Origin: Larus michahellis
Taxonomy: Eukaryota; Chordata; Aves; Charadriiformes; Laridae
DNA: 64,000 nt
Assembly (NCBI RefSeq): GCF_964199755.1
Contig: NC_133896.1
Span: 69,729,142-69,793,141, forward strand
Direction: 5' to 3'
The notes beneath the pieces are model-generated. The model was not told where the DNA came from. It worked only from the letters and a program-made list of their open reading frames with translations, and made no database searches. Of this stretch, positions 38,440-48,500 are shown piece by piece. Numbering within the stretch: the first letter of the stretch is position 1; the number at the start of each line of letters is the position of its first letter. The position numbers were made by a program, and so were the translations under genes.

Positions 38440-38970
38440 TCACAGAATCACAGAATGGTAGGGGTTGGAAGGGACCTCTGGGGATCATCTGGTCCAACCC
38501 CCCTGCCAGAGCAGGGTCACCTAGAGCAGGTTGCACAGGAACATGTCCAGGCGGGTTTTGAATGTCTCCAGAGTTGGAGACTCCACCACCTCTCTGGGCA
38601 GCCTGTTCCAGTGCCCTGCCACCCTCAAAGGAAAGAAGTTCCTTCTCATGTTTAGGTGGAACTTCCTAAATTCAGGTTTGTGCCCATTACCTCTTGTCCT
38701 GTTGCTGGGCACCACTAAAAAGAGCCTGGTCCCATCCTCCTGACAGCTACCCTCTAAGTATTTGTAAGCCTTGATAAGATCCCCCCTCAGCCGTCTTTTT
38801 TCCAGACTGAAGAGACCCAAATCCCTCAGTCTTTCTTCATAAGGGAGGTGTTCCTATCCCCTAATCATCTTGGTAGCTCTCTGCTGCACCCTCTCCAGCA
38901 GTTCCCTGTCCTTCTTGATCCTGGGAGCCCAGAACTGGACTCAGAACTCCAGATGTGGCCTCACCAAGGC
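38440..38970 (-). mobile_element. CR1 LINE, 5'-truncated, about 530 bp
   Basis: The plus-strand text starts with CACAGAATCACAGAATGG, the reverse complement of the CR1 terminal repeat, and continues with GGGTTGGAAGGGACC and TCTGGTCCAACCCCC. The element therefore lies on the minus strand. It holds the 3' UTR and the C-terminal end of the CR1 ORF2, and is cut off upstream near 38,970, as is usual for target-primed insertions that stop early. It is the longest and best-preserved CR1 in the window, which suggests a relatively young insertion. No target duplication was recognised. Confidence 0.95.
38521..38820 (-). pseudogene. CR1 ORF2 (reverse transcriptase) C-terminal remnant
   Basis: An uninterrupted frame of 99 codons ends at a TAG at 38,521-38,523. 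Its translation starts [15 protein letters not shown] and goes on with [40 protein letters not shown] and [13 protein letters not shown]. This is the well-known C-terminal segment of the CR1 ORF2 protein, downstream of the reverse-transcriptase catalytic core. The RT motifs and endonuclease domain are absent because the copy is 5' truncated, so it cannot retrotranspose. The initiating methionine of this frame is incidental. Upstream the similarity continues in shifted frames, showing decay by small indels. Confidence 0.9.
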
Positions 38971-39502
38971 CTTCTTGGTTCACAGCCTTCTGACACTGTA
39001 GAGCATATGAGCTATATATTTCCCTCGCCTGAAGAGCTGGGGGGACAGCTGTTCTTCCTTTGAAAAATGTCTTCAATATCTGTGTTTGGGAAGTAGTACA
39101 CTGAAGCTAATATTGCAACCTTTGTGTAGGAAAGAAATATCACTAATGCAAAAAGGCTGCTCATCGAGGCCGTTTGGGAAATGTGAGTGAAAAGACACTG
39201 ATTTAAGGCATGCACATTTGTACTGGGATATGGTTACCCCGTACCACAAAGACAGAGAAAAAGATTTTAGCGTAGATGCCAGGGAAGGAAAAGAAAGATG
39301 TTATCTGTGCAAAATTGGAGCTGCTATTGTAAATTTCTGGGGAGAGAAGTGTTTCCTGTAAGTATGACTCAGATTTCTGTGAATCAATAGAGCCTCCGAG
39401 GGTCAGAAGAAGTCAGTACGTTTTAGAGGTGGAAGGTACTAAAGTCGGTGGCTGAGTAGGACACGCTGGAACCCAGTCTTTCTTCTGGATGTTTTTCCTT
39501 TC

Positions 39503-39522
39503 TTTTTTTTTTTTTTTTTTTT
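39503..39522 (+). repeat. Poly-T tract (20)
   Basis: An unbroken run of twenty T's. It is about 115 bp from the poly-C tract; no pseudogene body was recognised beside it. Confidence 0.9.
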
Positions 39523-39637
39523 GTGGGGATGGAGGATCTAGATGGCTCTGCAATGTAAAGTAAATTTGAATTACTGAGGATTACCCCTAGAAAGATGTAG
39601 CCATCTTAAGCAGAAAAGATCGCTTGATTTTATTCCA

Positions 39638-39652
39638 CCCCCCCCCCCCCCC
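39638..39652 (+). repeat. Poly-C tract (15)
   Basis: An unbroken run of fifteen C's. Long C homopolymers are error-prone in sequencing and uncommon in AT-rich surroundings, so the length may not be exact. Confidence 0.9.
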
Positions 39653-40450
39653 ATCATCTTATATGGCTGGGGAAGGTGCTAAGGACAGTAAGAAATTCCC
39701 AACCTCCCTCTTTCTCCAGCGTGAGTGTGCCTTTGACCTGCTCAGATCCTCAACAAAAATGGAGAAGCCAGCTTGCATCTGGAAGGAAACATCCAGGCTA
39801 CAATACAAAATAAGCACAATCAGAAACCATGGCATTTTTTTTTTTTCAATCAACTATATCTGCGGAGACTTGATGGAGAGCTATACGAATAAAAGAGATG
39901 GTTCCTGATAACAGGCAGGGCTGATCAAATATTTAATAGGTCATAAGGAAGGCAAACACATATGAATATTTTTCTTGATGTAAAGCTCCGTTCACAGAAC
40001 TTGCTGTGTTTCTCAAGTGTCCTGTAGCATCCAAATACCCTAGGACAGATAAAGAAAAGTTGCATATACTGTTTAAATGTTAAATAATCTCATAGGCCTT
40101 TATCAGTATGTTTACTGCTTGCATTCTGGAAAAAAAGAAAACCACCCACAACCAACCAACAACAAAAAAAAACCAACAAAACCAACCCCAAAGCCAACCC
40201 ATTGCCTCTCCATACATTATTTCAGTGAACACTGCACAGTGTTAAAAAAATATCAGACAAAATCTTTCATAGACTTATTTATGAGGAAGGCATTCAATGC
40301 TAAAGACAGATTTCTGACTTTTTTTTTCAAGGGAAATGACCTTTTGTGGCACAGTTCACCGCTTCTCTTGCCTTGAAAGACTAATAAGCACCTGGAAGCT
40401 GGACAGATTGTACATCTGAAGTGTGTCAATCATCCTAGTTATGAAAAGAC

Positions 40451-40457
<7 letters not shown>

Positions 40458-40488
<31 letters not shown>
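40458..40488 (+). repeat. Poly-A tract (31)
   Basis: The longest homopolymer in the window, followed by CCCACCCAAAACC. The preceding bases resemble no known gene 3' end and have no close AATAAA, so a retroposed mRNA tail is not supported. Confidence 0.9.
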
Positions 40489-40490
<2 letters not shown>

Positions 40491-43400
40491 CACCCAAAAC
40501 CTGTCAACTTGTTTGTTAGGAGGACAGTGGGACATACTTTTAAAAGTCACAGGGCCTGTACTTATCAAACAGAAAGCTAAAATAAATTTGCACTCGAACG
40601 CATAAGTGGCAACCTGTGCACATTATTCAAGCCACCCTTTGCACTTGTTTTTGTTATTGTTTTATCCATTCCTGTCATTGAAATGAACAGACTTTAGGTG
40701 AGAATATATTTAAGAAGGATCCACACTATTTTCGTAAAAACATTTGTCACCGAAAAACAGCTGTGCTTCAAAAACTTCATGGACTAGGACTTCTTCTGCT
40801 TCCAGAGTTATGTGGTTGAGGTTTTTCTGGGTGTCTTTTTTTTTTTTTCTATAAACCTCATTTCATGCCATATTTATCCAGACTTGCTGAGGCCTGTAAA
40901 GCTTCATATAAATCTGGGCTTATACTGCAGCTAAGAATAAATGGTAATTTACAGCTTTTTCCCTCTAGGCCAGCCACACTTGAGAGATGCGTCTGCATGT
41001 TGCTTCGGGGTTTTCAGAGGCAAGGGGAGAATTTACTGTAAGCCTGGGATTAAGTCCATGTAAGTTACAAGCAGGAACACTCTTACAAGTGTTTGAAACC
41101 ACAAAACATCTTAATTTTTTATTTTCCCCTAATAATCTAGGGTGTTATATGGTAATAAATGCTGGTTCGGTTAGGGTGTTACTTCATTAAATCACCGACT
41201 ACAAGCAACCACAATTGCTTTCATTCATCAGGTCATTAAAGTGAAGGTGTTGTCACTAGCACAGCCTTCAAGCGGTTGGTGAGCTACCTGAGAAGCTCTT
41301 GACAAAGGCTGTTTGATGTGGAGTCCTGCTTGTAGGTGGTGCTCTTAAAATGCAAGAGGATTTTCTTTTTAACGATTTTTGTCTTCTAGGGATGTGTGTC
41401 CTATAATACCTTGAAATATCTTTATCGTGTTCCTGCATACTGCACATCACAAAATAATTCATCCCCAGATTTTACAGTAAATCTAGTGAGCAGAGACAGG
41501 ACTCTGGGAATTTCATCTGTATCATAATACCCTGTTATGCACTTTGCTGTCAGGTCCTTCTGCTCCAAATTCTCCGCTTCACCGTAATTCTGCCAGGTGG
41601 ATTTAGGGAGAACCAAAGTCCCTTAAACCTGCTCTGATGCCATTGCAGCCCAGCGTACATCATAGCCTAAGCAAAATTAGGATGCCTTCCAAGTATACGC
41701 TTACAACAAATTCCTGAGGAAAAATGAGAAATGCTCATAATGCCACATGCTCGGGCCATATATCCATGCCATAATCCCACATGTGACCTTCGGTAAATTC
41801 TGGGAAAAGATGGCGGGGATTCACAAGCATCAGTCTTATGTGAGTCAAGGGAATGTGCTGGTGGAGTGAAGGACTCGGTTACCTGCTTTGTGTTGCAGGA
41901 GCTACACAAATGCAAAGGTCAGGGCTTTCGCTTAGCCCTTGCTGTAGGGCCGCCTTAGTAACTGGGAACATGTTTCAGCTTGTACTGTGCCAAGAAGAGG
42001 TTTTTCAGATTTCTGGAATGGGAAGGGGCGGGATGTGTGTGTGTAATGTTTTGGGTCAAATAACCAAAACCACAGTATCTGATTCGGAAAAAGCCATGTT
42101 TGACTCCAGGATGGGCTCCCTGGTTGAGCACTCGTTTTTTCTGATTTTCGTTTTTTAAATTTTTCTCAAATGTTTGCATGTTTTTCATTCAAGCCAACCA
42201 AATTCCAGATTAATTTGTGAGGTGTGCTGCTGAATACTTCCTCTCCTCCTGGAGCGTAGTGCATTACAGAGTCCTTAGGAAGCCTTTTGGCTGTCAGCGT
42301 ACCTTTGACTGTTGGATAGGGGCTTGAAGGACTTCTGGAGCTTCTGTACTACCCTTGTATCAGTATCTTTCATCAACTGACCACTTGCTAACGCTTACAA
42401 ATTGCCCTGTTTCTTTTTCCATGAGTAAATGGAAGATAATTCATTGTCTTGTTATTTTTAAAGCTTTGCTGGTTTATTAATAGACTCGCTGTTTTTATTG
42501 TTTAGATGCTAGAAACAAATAAGGTTGCCCTTGTTTTCATACTTTTTTTTTTTTTTCTTTTTCCTCCCCTCCGGTCTGTATTTTCCTTTTCACACCTCCC
42601 ATTCAGAAAAAAAGAAATTTCTTTTGCTCCTCCTTTGCATCCTACCTTCTTGCATTCTTAAGAAATGCTTTGTATGGCTTTCCAGGTTTCTTCCGTTGAA
42701 AACACCTGGAGCCAGCCTCTCCAGTATGCCAATATTTGCTCATGAGCTTTGCTTACATTATACCTTCTTTTGCAATTTGGGTGTAGGCTTTCCTTGGCAG
42801 GAACCTTCTACTGCCTGTGTCTAACACAGTCCTGAATAGTTGCTAGAAAACACCTTTTTTAAATTATTATTATTATTATTAAAAAAAAAAGACTTAATTA
42901 TCATTTTCTGAAGGATTCGGTTCTACTGGCAGATTGGAACCTTCCAAAGCACTGCCACTTCTTGAAAAGGCTGAGTAACACTAGATCCCCATAATTCAGA
43001 AAGGATGCCATTCTTTCATGGGTCGTTCTTGGCTGCATGTTTCATTGCTGCAACAGCCAGACCAGAATGTTTTAATATCTTAGTCCTTTACTGAAGGTTT
43101 CATTCCTGAAATGCTTCTCACTTTTTTGTTCACTTTAACTCTGACTCGGATAGTGTCGTTCTGAGGCTAAAATGCTACTAGAATTTTATATTCAATTTTT
43201 TTTTTTGCTTTTTAGGTGTCTTTAGTCTTGTTCATGCCATCATCATTTTAACATCTAAATATTGTAAATGAATGGAATATTGGAGATGAAAGACTGCATA
43301 AAGTACAATCTTAATGCCAAAAATCATTGACTATTACAATTAAATTTACTTAGCAAACAAGTTCCTAGCCTAAAATTCAATCCACAGCTCCCAAGTACTG

Positions 43401-44487
43401 ATGACAAGCTTAATTTCCTAGAGAAATTCACCGTTCTGTCTTTCAGATAACCTCTCGCTTCATCCTAAACCTGTGTACTGAAGGAAATGTAGCTACGGTT
43501 AACCCCTTGCATACCAATTTCAGATAATGCTCCAAACACCAATAGAGTGATGGATACCCAAGAGAGGCCTGTGTCCTTCACTGCTAGCATTGACTAGGTC
43601 TTTTCTATCCCCAGCTTCTTATAAATGAAGATATGAATAGCATTTGCCTTCTGGAGCTCTACATTTGGGCTGTGAGCCAGTATCTACACAGGACCTGAAT
43701 TTCTCCTTCATTTTTTGGATTAATCCCCATCAAGTGTGGCAAATCACTGCTCAAGGGCCCATTTCAGCACAAAATAAGCACATCTCTCTCTGGCTTTGGC
43801 CACTTTGAAATCAAGCTTTTGTTGACTGAAGGTCCAAATTATATGAAAATCAGAAATACACCATGTAAAAGCCAGGCCAGGCTCTGAAATGCAGATTTAT
43901 TATTGTCTAATTTAGTAACACTGTTAGAAAACAACTTTGTAATTGATCAGTTTAAAGGACATTCACACAGGAAAGTAATAGAGTTCATCTTGCCCAAACG
44001 ACTTAGAAAATTTGAAAACAAACCCTGGATCTCCTATCAGCCACTACTTTATTTTTTTAAGGAAAAGCGAAGTGGTGGCCCACTACTACAAGCAATGGAA
44101 CCATACCTAGATCCAAAGTTGCTCTGAAGTTTAATGCCCCAGACACAGCCTTATTACACTTACAACCCTATTTTGTTTGGATCGATATTGGTTATAGCTC
44201 CAATAGCTGCACCGAGGATGCACCCTAATTTATACTGGTGGGAGTGAGAGAGTGGTCAGTGACAAACCAGATTCTGATGTAGTCGTCTTGGTTTGGCAAG
44301 ACTATTTTTATCAGTGGGAGAATGGGAGGGGGCAGGGCACAGGTGGTCTGGGTTTTGTTTTGTGTCTGTTTCCCTCCCACCTCTTTTCCTTGGGGACACC
44401 ATCTTAAGCAAGACTCTTGAAAAGATGAATAGCTTGCCTATCCTGAAGTTTGGAGATGACCCTGATCAACTTGCACGATTGCAGAGC

Positions 44488-44512
44488 GGAGGGGGGGGAG
44501 GAGGAGGGGGAG
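44488..44512 (+). repeat. G-rich polypurine tract
   Basis: GGAGGGGGGGGAGGAGGAGG followed by GGGAG sits about 200 bp upstream of the CpG island. It has enough G runs to form a G-quadruplex on the plus strand. Confidence 0.75.
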
Positions 44513-44677
44513 ACACAACAGGGGATGTGACCTCAGGTTTTTCCAGGTGCCCCTCTAATCGCTGGGCCTGATTATCTTCGCGGGACAGGATGAATTCTTC
44601 TCCACCTCTTGCAGGCTGTTTTTCTGCCTCCTGAGAAGGGCCGTAAGGAAATCTTCCAAACTTCCTTACTGTCTGCT

Positions 44678-44697
44678 GCCGGTACCTGGGTACCGGC
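44678..44697. promoter_or_regulatory. 20 bp near-perfect palindrome at the island edge
   Basis: GCCGGTACC (44,678-44,686) and GGTACCGGC (44,689-44,697) are exact reverse complements with a 2 nt spacer. The symmetry suggests a dimeric protein binding site, but no factor can be assigned from sequence alone. Confidence 0.45.
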
Positions 44698-45183
44698 TAC
44701 AGCCGCGGGAGCTTTAGCTCCAGCAGACCCGCAACCGAGGAGCAGCCCCGTCCCGCAGGAGCCCTAAAGCCCCTTACCGGCTTGGGCTTGCCCAGGGCAG
44801 GGTCTGGCCCCTTTCTTTCTCTACTCCGCCAGCCGGGCACCCCCAGGTGTTCGCGGCATTTCTGTCCCCTTCTGTCCACTGATCGCGACGGGGGAGGGCG
44901 GCAGGAAAAATGACATTGGGGAGGGAATGTTCTGCATGTTGCGGGGAAGGGGAAAGATGTGTTTTTGCCTGCCGCCTCGCTTGCCTTGCCCGCGGCGAGG
45001 AGATGCCGGTGGTGGGGGGGGAGGGGTGTAGGGCGGTGCGGGGGGAGCGAGGGCGGCGGCTACCGGCTCCCTCCGAGCCCTCGCCTTTCTCCGGGGACGC
45101 TCCCGCCGAGGAGACGGCTCTCCCCATCCCTCGCCGTGCAGCGAGCGGCGCGATCGCCCAAACTCCTGGGAGGGGAGACACCC

Positions 45184-45250
45184 GCCGCCGCCGCCTCCCC
45201 TTCCTCCTCCTCCTGCTGCTGCTGCTTCTCCTCCTCCTCCTCCCCCCCGC
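45184..45250 (+). repeat. Trinucleotide-rich CCG/CTC/CTG tract
   Basis: Short runs of CCG, CTC, CTG and again CTC follow each other just upstream of the core promoter. Each run is only three to five units, but together they make a pyrimidine-rich tract of about 67 bp with probable length variability. Confidence 0.8.
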
Positions 45251-45260
45251 CGCAAACCCC

Positions 45261-45285
45261 AAATAAAAGGGCGGGGGGCGGCAGG
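45261..45285 (+). promoter_or_regulatory. Putative core promoter: TATA-like element and GC box
   Basis: AAATAAAAGG at 45,261-45,270 is a TATA-like sequence, immediately followed by GCGGGGGGCGG, a GC box of the Sp1 type. A start site about 25-30 bp downstream would be near 45,292. That would give a 5' UTR of about 160 nt to the preferred ATG at 45,456. CpG-island promoters often start at several dispersed sites, so this is only one plausible core. Confidence 0.45.
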
Positions 45286-45455
45286 ATGCGCCGCTCGGCG
45301 GGGAGGTCGGCGCCGCCGCCGCCGGCCGCCTGATGCTGCCGCAATTCGCCATTGCCGGGCACGGCTTGGAGCCAAGCGGAGGGAGGCGAGGGGCAGAGGA
45401 CCAGCAGCCCCCCCTGCCCGCTCGCCCCCGCGGGCCGCGGCCGCCGTCCCCCCCG

Positions 45456-45527
45456 ATGCCCGTCCGCCGCCGGCGGGGGGCCCCGGGGGCCCGCTCCTGT
45501 CTCCTCTGGCTCTTTGTGTTGCTAAAG
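45456..45527 (+). CDS. Coding first exon of an unidentified secreted or membrane protein
   Basis: The 24 codons read MPVRRRRGAPGARS followed by CLLWLFVLLK. This has the architecture of a signal peptide: a basic n-region (RRRR at residues 4-7), then a hydrophobic core of about nine residues. The exon ends with AAG and is followed by GTAAGT, the perfect consensus donor, giving a phase 0 intron. The cleavage site and mature protein must lie in exon 2, which is outside the window or not recognisable. I chose the ATG at 45,456 because it puts the hydrophobic core close to the N-terminus. An in-frame ATG at 45,333 would add 41 Pro/Gly/Arg-rich residues, and both starts have weak Kozak contexts. Position in a CpG island just after a TATA-like/GC box supports a true first exon. 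I do not recognise the gene; large first introns and signal-peptide first exons are common in neural adhesion and receptor genes. Confidence 0.6.
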
Positions 45528-48500
45528 GTAAGTGCCGAGGAAGGGGAGGGGTGCGGGTCCCCACCTCCCCTGGGCACCGAGCCCCCTCCGCGCCGCCTTT
45601 GTGTGCCTTCCCGGCAGGACCGCGGCGCCCGGGAGCAGGCAGGTGGCTGCGCCCGCTCCGCCTCCCCCCCGCGGGGCGGCGGGGGCTGGGGCTCAGCCCC
45701 GGCTCTCCCCGCTTTGTGCTCCCGCGGGCGGCCGCCCAGGATCTGCATGTGGATTTGGGAAGGGCGCGGGGTGGGGGGGGGGGCGCGGAGAGAAGGTGGT
45801 CTGGGGGTGCGGCGGTGGCCGCTCCGCCGCGCCCCGCTGCGAGATGCTCTCCCGCATCCCCCCACCGAAAGTGCCGGCAACCCGGGGGAGCTGCGGCGGC
45901 GCTTCCTCCCGTCCTGCGAAGTTCTCCCGTTCCCAGCGGGGGTGCTGAGAGAGGGGGTAACGGAGCGTTTTGGGGGTGTATGGCCCGGCGGGGAGCGCCG
46001 CGCTGTCCTTCAGCATCGCCCGCCCCGGCCGCCGCCCGGCTGCGGCGGGGGCTCCGGGGAAACACACCCCGCCGCGACGCGTTTCCTCGTTAAACGGCTC
46101 GTATCTTCCATCCATTTCCCGTCCCCCCTCCTTTATGAAAATGGAGCCAACAAAGCGGGGTGTGTGTGTATCGTGACCGTTTTATCGCGGCAGAATTTAA
46201 TGCTGCTTTTCTGCTCAGTACCGTGCTGTGTTGAGGCTCAGCCTGTCTTCTTGGCAGATTAATTTTTCAAACTTCGGCTTAATACTGTAAAGCTCGGTTT
46301 CACACGACATTTTTTTTTTTATCTTTACGCTTTCCCTCCTTTAATGGTTTCTCAAGCGTATTTAATATGCTTCATGTAACTTCTGAAAGAAAATGTATGT
46401 ACCGCCTGGGCGAATGCCACTGACTCTAAAATGTCATTGCCCTAAAGTACAGTGCTCAGCACTACTAAAAACTTTATTGTATATTTGTCAGTCACTGTTA
46501 AGGAGAGCTCCGCAACTAAGGGCCTGACCTTTAAGAGCCTTATAAATGTAAATGTTCTATGGAAATCAGCAGGACTCCCTGTGTGAGGAAGAGTTTGCAG
46601 GATCATGTCCTGGAACAGCAGTGGTGTCACTTCTAAAATTGACATTGCATTGACAGAACTATTTAAAGGGAAGCTTTCACAGCATCTGTTCACATATAGT
46701 AGTCAACTGTCAGCTGTCTCATTTTCATAACTGCTGAAACATGCATTCAGGCAAGATAAAATGCTAATATACAGGCAAAATCTTGTTCCTTGGAATTTGG
46801 CGAATTTTAAAAAAATATTTATTTTATTCTTAAGAAAGTCAGACTGGATGCTATGGCCCATCAGAAAGCTGAGGGACTGCAGCTAATTTCTGTTCTAGTT
46901 TGTTCCCTAATATAGAAGTGTATATAGTTTTAAGTAGCTGTTTTATCCCACAATCACAGAGTTCATATTACTCCGAATCCTGACTTCTAAAAAAATAAAA
47001 TCAATGTGTTTTGGTGGTGTGTTTACCAGCAGTAGTGTGACAAAAATTACTGTGGTAAAGCAAGACAGGAAATAGATAGTTTAAATTGTTGAACTACTGT
47101 ACTTGTAAAATTAATAATAAATCTCAAAAAAAATTTGGTAAAGGTTTGAAGGTAGCCAAAGCCTCAGGTTTTCATTCTGTTGTAAAGTAACCACCACTTT
47201 AGACCCAGATAAAACTCAGACAAACCCAGGACTGCTATGACAAAGCAGCTGATGAGCATTAGCAGAATTTTGTAGTCTAAGAGAAAGTAAAGCTGTAGCT
47301 CACGGTAGAGGCGCATCAGTTAACGCCATGTGTGACTGGATTATGACTTTGGCTGGAGAGCATGTCTACTGTAATTAGTTATCTTGGCCGTTATTATCAG
47401 ACACTATAATGAGAGGAGAACTGAGACTTCAAAGGATGCTCAAAGTAAATGTGGTTTTGGGAAAGAAGTTGGGGAAGCAAGAGCAGTGCTTGTTTCAGTT
47501 CACTGGAACAGGGACGTTTTCCTGAGCCTGAAATTCACTGAGTTTTCTTTAATGTGTACATATTTTTTTTTCAGTGACAAATAATTGAAAAAAACCCTAG
47601 GCATTTCCCTGGTTTTGTGCCATCTAGTTCTGCCAACTTGTTGAAGCTATATTAAAATTATCCAGCCTCAAGTTATTAAATTGATGTTTCACCTGGAAGT
47701 TAATCTCATTGAGAAAGCATTGAACTGATGAATCTGAAGATGGGCAAAACCGATATCTCTGTGCTTGCTGGTTCAGCATTAGCAGCCCAAATGTCACTTG
47801 CTAAGCTGTATCTGCTTCATGTGGCCTTGATGCCCATCTGTCAATTTGTAAAATCATCAGCAGACTTTGCACAGTGATGAAACTGCTCAAAGCAAATTTT
47901 CTCTTCCTTTCCAGTTGTCGTATTTCATTGTTTAAAGCAATAGTGACAACTTGTTCCAGCTCCTGACGTTGTCTGAGGTTGCTGATATGGTCAGTGACAA
48001 AAGGAGATCAAACCGGGTTATTGCCCGCTGCATGATTACGTGCCTGATATTGTTGCCTATGGGCAAGTAATACTTAGTTTCTTATTTCTCAGTGCAATGT
48101 GAATGCTTTCTGGGCCCCAAGGCAGTACCAAAATCTTCCTTGGATATGCAGCAATGGGATCTCGGACCTTTACCATTCTCTTTTCTCAGTGGTTTTCTCA
48201 CTTGATGGCTAGTTTAGAAACTAGCAGAAGAGAGGCACTGTATGTGAGCTTAGATATTATTATGGATTTACAGTACTTTGGAGAGGAACGGGGTTGCGTC
48301 TTGCTTCAGAGAAAAGCTTCCAAGCGTTCTGCTGCAAGAATCTCTTAATATATTGCCATTTTGCAATGGGTCTGTGTTCTCTGGCTTTTCAGTCTCTGAA
48401 TGGCTGGAATGCATAGTCCTTGGTAGCTTGCTTTGTAATTGTCTCATTTTGGTGTGGCAAAGGCATGGCTGAGCACAGCTGAAAGGAAAAGCTGTGCTTC

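Larger units (their letters stand above)
38971..44677. other. Intergenic sequence upstream of the CpG island
   Basis: No coding exon is supported. The stretch has several homopolymers: T20 at 39,503-39,522, C15 at 39,638-39,652 and A31 at 40,458-40,488. A C/A-rich patch lies at about 40,140-40,200 and a G-rich purine tract at 44,488-44,512. The last 300 bases are more GC-rich and lead into the promoter island. Confidence 0.55.
44678..46110 (+). promoter_or_regulatory. CpG island promoter region
   Basis: CpG density and GC content rise abruptly at about 44,680 and fall off near 46,110, in contrast to the AT-rich, CpG-poor rest of the window. Multiple GGGCGG/CCGCCC boxes are present. The island surrounds a coding first exon and its splice donor, so it is the promoter of a plus-strand gene. 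In birds and mammals such islands are typically unmethylated and mark broadly or developmentally regulated promoters. I infer transcription runs rightwards from the donor direction; divergent transcription to the left is possible but no exon is seen there. Confidence 0.85.

Noticed and set aside
40458..40488. Poly-A tract as the tail of a processed pseudogene
   Set aside because: No gene-like sequence or polyadenylation signal precedes it, and processed pseudogenes are rare in birds.
44774..46065. Long minus-strand open frames of 368 and 414 codons through the CpG island
   Set aside because: They consist of Pro/Arg/Gly/Ala-rich low-complexity translation with no domain. GC-rich DNA has few stop codons, and the signal peptide and splice donor support the plus strand.
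45528..46262. Continuation of the plus-strand frame past the donor to a total of 309 codons
   Set aside because: The consensus donor at 45,528 and loss of protein-like composition afterwards indicate intron read-through of a GC-rich frame.
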